Assembly: GCA_043778375.1 (NCBI GenBank) | Contig: JAYWGH010000037.1 | Span: 1 to 24,611 of the forward strand | Source of the DNA: CAIVSN01 sp043778375 | GTDB taxonomy: Bacteria > Patescibacteriota > Gracilibacteria > BD1-5 > UBA2023 | Reading direction: 5' to 3' | DNA: 24,611 nt | Shown here: positions 18,917-24,611 of the stretch, piece by piece | Layout: every line of letters begins with the position of its first letter | Position numbering within the stretch: position 1 is the stretch's first letter | Notes under the pieces: model-generated | What the model was told of the DNA's origin: nothing | What the model saw: the letters and a program-made list of their open reading frames with translations, nothing else | Databases searched by the model: none | Position numbers and translations under genes: made by a program

Positions 18917-19207
18917 TTAACTGATTTTGGCGAGTATATACTCGTAAGCAACGATGCGGAACTTGATCCCGTCGAGCTCTACCTCGTCTCCTGAGTATTG
19001 TCCTGAGAGGACACGATCTCCTGGGGAGAGGTCAATACGCTCGAGCTTGCCGTCTTTGTCAGTCCGTCCGGGACCCACAGCCACAACCTCGTAGAGGTTA
19101 GGGCGATCCTTGGCGGCATTGGCGGTGAGGATAATCCCACTCTTAGTGGTAGTCTCTGCCTCGACTCCCTGGAGGAGTACACGATCAGAGAGGGGTGATA
19201 TTTTCAT
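18917..19207 (-). CDS. groES: Co-chaperonin GroES
   Basis: A 96-residue heptameric lid of the GroEL chamber. Visible features are SPLSDRVLLQGVEAETTTKS at the start, the mobile-loop region TTTKSGIILTANAAKDRP, VVAVGPGRTDKDGK, and the ending GIKFRIVAYEYILAKIS. The ATG at 19207 (MKISPLSDRV) is chosen because family members start here and because a promoter lies at 19236-19263; the upstream in-frame codon at 19231 would precede the transcript start. No UGA codon occurs. It is the first gene of groES-groEL, and its promoter is overlapped by a CIRCE-like operator, implying heat-shock control by HrcA. Confidence 0.97.
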   Translation of the reverse strand: MKISPLSDRVLLQGVEAETTTKSGIILTANAAKDRPNLYEVVAVGPGRTDKDGKLERIDLSPGDRVLSGQYSGDEVELDGIKFRIVAYEYILAKIS

Positions 19208-19224
19208 AAGTACGATGATTAAAT

Positions 19225-19251
19225 ATAGCACGCAGATTATATATGTGCTAA
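19225..19251 (-). promoter_or_regulatory. CIRCE-like operator (HrcA site) of groESL
   Basis: On the minus strand TTAGCAC (19251-19245), 13 bp, GTGCTAT (19231-19225). The canonical CIRCE, TTAGCACTC-N9-GAGTGCTAA, has the same total length (27 bp) and the same spacing between the outer heptamers. Here six of seven positions are symmetric and the inner TC/GA pairs differ. It covers the -10 box of the promoter, the expected place for repression. Confidence 0.7.
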
Positions 19252-19263
19252 TTTTAGAGTCAA
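19236..19263 (-). promoter_or_regulatory. groESL promoter, sigma-70 type
   Basis: TTGACT (19263-19258), 16-bp spacer, TATAAT (19241-19236), close to consensus. The predicted start near 19229 gives a leader of about 22 nt with no Shine-Dalgarno. Confidence 0.75.
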
Positions 19264-19476
19264 ATGAATTTTTGGGAGGGAAGTTTTGGGGTGGAGCTCT
19301 CTCGAGGTGATGGTCTGGATATCTACATTGAGGTGGGTTCAGATTACTTTCATCAGAATTTGAGCGAGAGGGAAATTAAGTCTTTTGGCAAAAATGTTTT
19401 GACGGAAGAAGTCAGATGTATAGGATGAGAAAATCTTTTTAGGAACAGAGAAATGGTTACGCAAGTTACCAGTTAG
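19264..19476 (+). CDS. Doubtful small ORF, 70 aa
   Basis: A 70-residue frame (MNFWEGSFGVELSRGDGLD at the start, ending VTQVTS) that contains one UGA read as Gly (19426-19428) and stops at TAG. It begins immediately beside the -35 box of the divergent groESL promoter. The middle part (DIYIEVGSDYFHQNLSEREI) looks protein-like, but there is no family match, no promoter was found for it, and the downstream neighbour looks foreign. It may be a genuine small protein, a remnant of a longer gene, or a chance frame. Confidence 0.35.
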
Positions 19477-19523
19477 ATGTTCCTACAGAGTACGGTAAAG
19501 AGGCAAATTAGCTTTTTATCGTT

Positions 19524-19545
19524 TGAGTCCAAGGTTTTGGGCTCA
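19524..19545. repeat. Hairpin upstream of the foreign-looking gene
   Basis: TGAGTCCAA (19524-19532) pairs with TTGGGCTCA (19537-19545), with one G-T, across a 4-nt loop. No T-tract follows in either direction, so it is not an obvious terminator. The stretch 19477-19602 otherwise holds no gene that I can see. Confidence 0.4.
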
Positions 19546-19602
19546 AAAAGTATTTCTACCTAGACCACATCGTGGAGGGTAGCTCAAAATGGAGTATACG
19601 CT

Positions 19603-19983
19603 ATGAAAAAAATGTTAATCGCTATGGCTACATTAGCAATGGCGGCATCAACGGCACACGCAACAGTACTTTCATCTTCAGCTAAACCGCTGGCGGCACA
19701 TGACTTGAACACCAACAAGTCCGGCGCGAAAAAATCTGACCAGCGTCCAATGGCTGCGATCAAGTCGGTTGAAAAAGCTGGTGTCACAAACGTGGACAGC
19801 AAGTTCAACCCCGCTGCTGCCGCAAAAACTGGCGCTGCCGACAAAAAGCCGTACAGCCGTGAGCATGCGCAAGCTGCAAGCAGTACAAATCCGACAGTGC
19901 TGGCACGCTTGGCCCAACGGGCAGCTAACAAATCAAAAGCTGCTCAACCTCGCCAAGTCAATTCTGAACGGGCTACTGCCTAA
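19603..19983 (+). CDS. Secreted Ala/Lys-rich protein of foreign character, 126 aa
   Basis: The protein opens with a classical signal peptide (MKKMLIAMATLAMAASTAHA, likely cleaved after AHA). The mature part is low-complexity, rich in Ala, Lys, Ser and Asn (NTNKSGAKKSDQRPMAAIKS, ARLAQRAANKSKAAQPRQ), and probably disordered; no family is recognised. It differs from its neighbours: none of seven Leu codons is CTC, the window's preferred Leu codon; none of six Arg codons is AGA or CGA; no Gly is UGA; and a Shine-Dalgarno GGAG lies 8 nt before the ATG, which native genes here lack. These signs suggest recent transfer, perhaps from a proteobacterial host, or a chimeric assembly. It reads identically under the standard code. 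Confidence 0.75.
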   Translation: MKKMLIAMATLAMAASTAHATVLSSSAKPLAAHDLNTNKSGAKKSDQRPMAAIKSVEKAGVTNVDSKFNPAAAAKTGAADKKPYSREHAQAASSTNPTVLARLAQRAANKSKAAQPRQVNSERATA

Positions 19984-20139
19984 CGACCACCGGCGGTATC
20001 CTCCAAAAATCGAGGGACTTAACCAAAACAAAAAGTCCCTCAAAAAAATAGCATGAGACTTACTCGTTAAAGCCTAACGAGTAAGAGCACAATCAAGATC
20101 CATTTTACCGACTGGTGTCTCAGATTTGACCTCATACTA
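19984..20139. other. Non-coding stretch with two perfect hairpins
   Basis: Downstream of the foreign-looking gene there is no ORF up to secD. Two perfect inverted repeats occur: GAGGGACTT/AAGTCCCTC (20012-20041, 12-nt loop) and CTTACTCGTT/AACGAGTAAG (20059-20085, 7-nt loop). Neither has a plus-strand T-tract; the first has ATTTTT on the minus-strand side. They may be RNA processing or minus-strand termination structures carried in with the gene. Confidence 0.5.
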
Positions 20140-20181
20140 AAAAGCCCCATCCCCTTACAGGTATGGGGCTTTTGATTTTTG
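20140..20181. terminator. Rho-independent terminator upstream of secD
   Basis: AAAAGCCCCAT (20140-20150) pairs perfectly with ATGGGGCTTTT (20163-20173), followed by GATTTTTG on the plus strand and with a complementary A/T-rich flank on the other side. It isolates secD from the upstream island. Confidence 0.85.
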
Positions 20182-20297
20182 TGCCTCTACTCTCCACGCA
20201 TCTACTCGCCTCCGCCATATTTCTACAAATATGAGATCATTAACTCCCCTCAAATCCAAAATCATCTCTTACAGTGCTTTTTCCTCCACGCTTTTAG

Positions 20298-20325
20298 TTG
20301 AAAAGCGCTCCTCTCTCCCTATACT
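20298..20325 (+). promoter_or_regulatory. Putative secD-murI promoter
   Basis: TTGAAA (20298-20303), 16-bp spacer, TATACT (20320-20325). The transcription start near 20332 leaves about 17 nt before the secD ATG. The region 20182-20297 holds no other feature that I can see. Confidence 0.6.
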
Positions 20326-20348
20326 CAGGCAAAATTTATACACATTTT

Positions 20349-22133
20349 ATGAAATTCCTCGGTCTCAAATTTGCAGCTATCGTTGTTCTCGCGCTCATCG
20401 CGCTCGCGTATGTCCTCCCACTCAAGGAGATGGGGATCAATCTCCCTATAGATACTGGTACTTACAAGCTCTGACTCGATCTCCATGGTGGAGTCGAGCT
20501 CGACTATAAGATCGATTTTTCTGGTCTTGCGAACCGCACAAGCAACTCTGAGCGAGATGTTACTGAGGGACTCAAGTCTATCGTCGAGAAGCGTGTCAAC
20601 TCCCTTGGGACAGCAGAACCAACCATCAGTACTGCGAAATATGGCGACGAATCTCACATCATCGTCCAGATCCCTACGCAGTCATTTAAGGGACAAGGAC
20701 TCACTGACGAGCAGATCCGCGCTAAAAATGCCGAGTATATCGCAAACGCCAAAGCCACTATCGGAAAGGTTGTGCGACTCGAGTTTAAAGAGCAGAAAAC
20801 TGAGATCACAGAGGCTGACCGGGCAGAGCGCCGAAAGATCGCAGACGCCGCATACATAGAGCTCTCAGCGAGTGGTGCAAACTTCGCAAGTATTGCCGCC
20901 AAATACACTCAAAACTCTGAGGCAGTTGCCTACAGTTCTGGAACAAAGGTAGAGACTTCAAAGCTCCCATCTGAGCTCTCATTCTCAGGATTCACCACTC
21001 TCACCTCCCCTGGAGTAACCAAGGTACTTGAGGGTCAACTCCCATCATCTCTCTCACTCGGAGCCGATAGGAAAGTCGAGCAGACTCCTGGAGAAAAGAT
21101 TTTTATTATCGCCAATTTGATCGCGACAACTGCAGTGACAAAGGAGCGCCCAAAGGCGACTGCTTCAGGATCGACTGCGACTGGCGCAACTATGGAAAAG
21201 TACACAACTCGAGAGTTCACCTACGAGACGCTTACTATCAGCCAAAAAGCGAGCGAGTGGACAGCAGCAAAGACTGCCGACGGTCGAATTCTTGATGAAA
21301 AGTACTTGAGTCGAGCAGGTATGAGCCAAGGGAATGGGTTTACGCCTCAAGTTGACCTCATATTTAACGACGAGGGGAAGGCGATCTTTGGAGAGCTCAC
21401 CAAGCGCCTTATCGGTAAGCCAATTGCGATATTTGTGGGGGGGCAGCTCATCACGGCACCTACCGTACAAACGGCCATCACTGACGGACATGCAGTCATC
21501 ACTGGACAGTACACAGCTGAGTCCGCAAAAAAGCTCGCAAATGACATCAACACTGGTATCGTCCCAGCTCCTATCTACCTCACGAGTGAGCGGTCTATCG
21601 ATGCTAAGATTGGAGGTGACGCACTCACGACCATCGTACGAGCAGGTGCAATCGGACTCATCGCCATTGTAATATTTTTAGCCCTCTACTACCGACTCTC
21701 AGGACTCCTCGCTGGTATAGCACTCGTCATCTACGCTGTGCTCCTCGTCGCGATATTTAAAGCATTTGGAATCGTCCTCACTCTCGCAAGTATCGCTGGG
21801 ATGATCCTCTCAGTCGGTCTTGCGATCGACGCAAATATTCTCATATTTGAGCGTACCAAAGAGGCTCTCCGTGAAGGCATGGACCTCGGCAAAGCAATCA
21901 GCTCTGGATTTAAGAAGTCATGGACGGCTATTTGGGACTCGCACATCACCTCTGTAACTTCTGCGGTTGTACTCTATATATTTGGGACTTCACTCATCAA
22001 GGGATTTGGACTCGCACTTGGACTCGGGATACTCCTCTCCCTCTTTACAGCTATGTGGGTGTCTCGCATCCTCATTATGCTCGTCGGGACTCGGTTTGAA
22101 AAAAACACTCAAGCATTCATCGGTCAGAAATAA
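20349..22133 (+). CDS. secD: Protein translocase subunit SecD
   Basis: An RND-like membrane subunit that with SecF uses the proton-motive force to help SecYEG release exported proteins. It has 594 residues. An N-terminal helix (AAIVVLALIALAYVLPL) is followed by the diagnostic LGLDLHGGVEL at residues 41-51, whose first Gly is the single UGA (20472-20474). A large periplasmic region contains IVEKRVNSLG, and its C-terminal head carries FVGGQLITAPTVQTAITDG. Five further transmembrane segments form the RND core, with the conserved LSVGLAIDANILIFERTKEA. Read under the standard code, the first 42 residues are lost. secF is not adjacent and may lie elsewhere. murI follows 2 nt after the TAA. The start has no Shine-Dalgarno. 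Confidence 0.96.
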
Positions 22134-22135
22134 TC

Positions 22136-22966
22136 ATGAAACCCATTGGATCCGAGCCTCAAATCATGCGTGGGAAGCTCGGATTTTTTGATTCTTGAGT
22201 CGGAGGCTTGGCGGTCATGGCAGAGTTTCGGGCGCTGTATCCTGACCTCGATATCGTCTACTTTGGTGATCGAGTGAACTGTCCGTATGGAGCGCGGAGT
22301 CCCGAGGACATACGAGTACTCACCCTTGCAGGAGTAAAGCATCTTGTGGATGCAGGCTGTGTGATCATCATCCTCGCCTGTAATACAGCTGCGACTCACG
22401 CTATCCAGTACCTCCAACAAGAGGTGTATCCTTCAGGCTCTGGAGTAAAAATTCTCGGAGTCACGGTCCCCGGAGTAGAGGCAGCACTCAGAGCGTATAC
22501 TCATGGACTAGTAGGCATACTCGCTACCCAAGCCACGGCAAATGCTCATGTCTACTCGCGTAAGCTCCGAGAAGGGTGACTAGACACTCAAGTACCCGTA
22601 CATGAGGTAGGCGCTCCAGGGCTTACTGACATCATCGAGGCAGTAGTGAGCGTGGACTCCCTCGGAGTCCTCACCTGCGCTCCTACAAGTGAGCAGAGAG
22701 CTGATATGGAAAATCTCCTCTCTCTATATCTCTATGAGTTCCCTGCGGATACGGAGCTCCTCATCCTCGGATGCACCCACTACCCGATTATCAGGGATAT
22801 AATCCTGAAGAGCTGGCAAAAAATCTATGGAGTACAGATACAACTCATCGATCCAGGAGCTGCAGCGGCGGAGGAATTTGGGGGGTACTTGGAGAGGCAC
22901 AGAGAGTTTGAGGTCTCTCGTGGGGGACAGATCGTGGTGGAGTTTTCGGGGACAAATCTCCTCTAG
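22136..22966 (+). CDS. murI: Glutamate racemase MurI
   Basis: Converts L-glutamate to D-glutamate for peptidoglycan synthesis; cytoplasmic; 276 residues. Visible features are GFFDSGVGGL near residue 16, YFGDRVNCPYG, the first catalytic-cysteine motif ILACNTAATHA, LGVTVPGVEAA, and the second, LILGCTHYP. Two UGA codons are Gly: 22196-22198, which is the first Gly of DSGVGG, and 22577-22579. The ATG at 22136 lies 2 nt after secD, so translation is probably coupled. An in-frame ATG at 22166 (MRGKLGFFDSG) would give a length closer to the family norm and cannot be excluded. The TAG stop is in a CTAG that also ends the gene on the opposite strand. D-glutamate synthesis implies this organism builds at least part of a peptidoglycan wall. 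Confidence 0.95.
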
Positions 22967-24611
22967 ATTGGGGATTGCATATATTTTCTGAGGATACTGA
23001 GACGTATAGGCTCTGTACGTTCTATACGCTCTTGATATTCTTTGAGTCGTATATCTACTGTATTACTTGTATTTGCTACCATTTTTGTCAATAACTCTGG
23101 ACTCTTTTCCGGATGCCAGGGGGCAGGTATATACTGGCCTTTGTAGAGCTCAAAAACTTCTTGTGAAAATGACATACGTGTCATAAATCGTATTCCTCAC
23201 TTTTTCGTACGTACTGGGAGGAGAAATCCTATCGGACCGCGCCAAATTTGCTCGATCAGAGTAAGTTTTGCTTTTACTTCTTTTTCTTCCTGAGGTGTCC
23301 TTTTTCGAGAGGAAGTATTCTGCAAGGCCGCATCTGGAAAAAACAGATGGTCTATTATTTCTTGCTCTGTCATTCAAATGTTCTCAGGACCCATCTTTCG
23401 TATATAGAAAAGCACATTTTGGATATCAATTGATCCGAGATCTCGAGCAGCAGCAGTAAGATCTTTCTTGAGGTCGTACATGAGCGATGTATTCACTCAC
23501 TGCTCCATTTCTCCAGTAAATTGAAACTGACACTCTATCTTATTTGTTATTACTCCATTTTGATTAACACTTCCAGTAAGAGTTGCATTATTGAGACTCG
23601 AAACAGTCGTCTCTTTGATCAAATCGGTGGCAATAGTAGCCTTCTTACGCGGGACGAGTTTATCGAGTGGTATAAGCTCACCTTTTTGTTTAAGGCCTAC
23701 TTTCCCGGCAAATATATGTGTTGAAAAAAAATCGATAGCTCGAAGCATCATACCCTCATCTCGATCCTTTGGCTCAAATCTCATTCTCAAGAGATCAGCC
23801 ATAGCTTCTGCATTTCCATAATTGCGATTACTCTTCTTCTTTTTATTGATGCTATCAAAAGTTTTTTCATCAATCATAAGAACTCACTGAAATCCATCGC
23901 CACCATTAAGTTCTATGTCATAGTGTCAAGAAATACCTATGGGGCGAATAATAAGTCTCGAAGCTTTAAGTTTTTCAAGAAGGGTTTCTCTATCCTCGTA
24001 TACTTGTGCATACCGATTACTGATGAGTGTATCGTGAATATTGATCATCGATCGTATAATGCTGCAGTTCATGAGACGGGTATATCTATCCTCTTTATCT
24101 CTTTTTGATTCTCCTGGACCATCTCCCATTTGTCCTCCAATAAAAGTATCAAATTCTTCAAGAGTCGTGAATATCCGGTTATGTACTTCTGGCTTGATAG
24201 TATAGCCTTCACGTACCATCCCAAGTACCGCCAATTGATAAAATTCATTGAGAAGCATGATGGTTGCCCGCGCCATATCATCCCGATTTGGAAAAGTATA
24301 TTCCTTTTGATCGAGTCCTGTAAAAAACTTTTGAACTCGTAGTGTATGAGATCGCTTTTGTACCCGTCCGCTCATAAGAATATTTGGACTCAGCAAATGT
24401 TCGCGTACATCTTTTATTTCTTGGCGACTCATCCCATCAACTGAACGAAGATCTAGAGCGGTAGCTTGTTTATTTTGAGGCTTTGTTTCAAATATAGATC
24501 TCCGAATTATTGAATCTACTAGAACTTTGAGATTCTCACTCGCCTTAAGTGCGTCATAAAGAGGCGGAATCTCTGCCGGCAGGGCGTCTTTCTCACTCGA
24601 AAATGGCCTCA
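22963..24611 (-). CDS. Large unrecognised soluble protein, N-terminal end outside window
   Basis: At least 548 residues remain in frame to the right edge when five UGA codons are read as Gly (near 23928, 23886, 23499, 23376 and 23199). I do not recognise it. It is hydrophilic with no transmembrane segment: helical, charged stretches (EIKDVREHLLSPNILMSGR, MARATIMLLNEFYQLAVLG, LMNCSIIRSMINIHDTLIS) are followed by a mixed region (IGISGHYDIELNGGDGFQG, LIPLDKLVPRKKATIATDLI, FQFTGEMEQG) and a C-terminus rich in Lys, Glu and Pro (PEKSPELLTKMVANTS; SILRKYMQSPI). Under the standard code it would be split into about six pieces. It ends in TAG inside CTAG shared with murI. There is no promoter in the window. 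A nucleic-acid or enzyme role cannot be assigned. Confidence 0.75.

Noticed and set aside
19978..20085. Integron attC-like site (GCCTAAC near the stop of the foreign-looking gene, TCGTTAAAGC about 85 bp later)
   Set aside because: The second core does not match GTTRRRY, there is no matching site upstream of the gene and no integrase in the window; too weak to call.
1..24611. Widespread pseudogenes or frameshifts, as the split ORFs under the standard code suggest
   Set aside because: Breaks are always at UGA, never TAA/TAG, and the frame continues unchanged with conserved residues on both sides.
1..24611. UGA as tryptophan (table 4) or selenocysteine
   Set aside because: UGA aligns to invariant glycines in RecA, SecD and MurI; Trp positions use UGG; there are far too many UGA for Sec and none sits at a catalytic Sec/Cys site.
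1..24611. tRNA, rRNA, CRISPR array, transposase or prophage genes
   Set aside because: No cloverleaf-like segment, regularly spaced repeat, or recognisable mobile-element protein was found on either strand by reading.

Overview
The window comes from a bacterium that reads UGA as glycine (NCBI translation table 25), the code known from Candidatus Gracilibacteria (BD1-5) and Absconditabacteria (SR1). With UGA as a stop, almost every gene falls apart. With UGA as Gly, full-length RecA, DnaJ, GroEL, SecD, MurI, a TrmA/RlmD-type methyltransferase, a ferredoxin-reductase-like protein and a glycosyltransferase appear, and conserved glycines land exactly on UGA: the RecA Walker A glycine, SecD LGLDL, MurI DSGVGG and RecA KIGVMFG. 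I counted about 80 in-frame UGA codons by eye. All coordinates below use the UGA=Gly reading, with only TAA and TAG as stops. I cannot choose between the two phyla from this window.

Layout. 1-1014 (+) is the 3' part of a GT4 glycosyltransferase, convergent with an FNR-like oxidoreductase (1011-1790, -). Then, all on the minus strand: a small hypothetical protein, recA, a small zinc-ribbon protein, dnaJ, and a Ser/Thr-rich four-helix membrane protein (4944-5744). A nucleotidyltransferase-like protein (5870-6556, +) faces two very large unrecognised membrane-associated proteins of 883 and 901 aa (6579-9230 and 9313-12018, -). Upstream of these lie the TrmA/RlmD-like methyltransferase and a membrane-anchored protein overlapping it (12080-14175, -). 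A secreted coiled-coil/TPR protein (14371-15534, +) is followed by two hypothetical proteins (15623-17216, +) that standard-code gene callers essentially miss. groES-groEL (17260-19207, -) follows behind a promoter overlapped by a CIRCE-like operator. 19264-20180 holds a doubtful small ORF and a secreted Ala/Lys-rich protein whose codon use and Shine-Dalgarno sequence look foreign. secD and murI (20349-22966, +) are tightly packed. A further unknown protein (22963 to beyond 24611, -) runs off the window.

Gene expression signals are consistent across the window. Most native starts have no Shine-Dalgarno sequence. By eye I find a TTGNNN - 16/17 bp - TANNNT promoter in front of many genes, usually placing the start codon about 10-25 nt after the predicted transcription start. 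Genes are packed tightly: both convergent pairs with recognised stops (GT4/FNR and murI/unknown) share one CTAG tetranucleotide as stop codon on both strands, and other junctions overlap or nearly touch (TAATG at 13610-13614; a 2-nt gap between secD and murI).

Functionally the window mixes proteostasis (dnaJ, groESL, secD), DNA repair (recA), cell envelope (murI, GT4) and RNA modification with several long lineage-specific proteins of unknown function. No tRNA, rRNA, CRISPR array, transposase or phage structural gene was seen.
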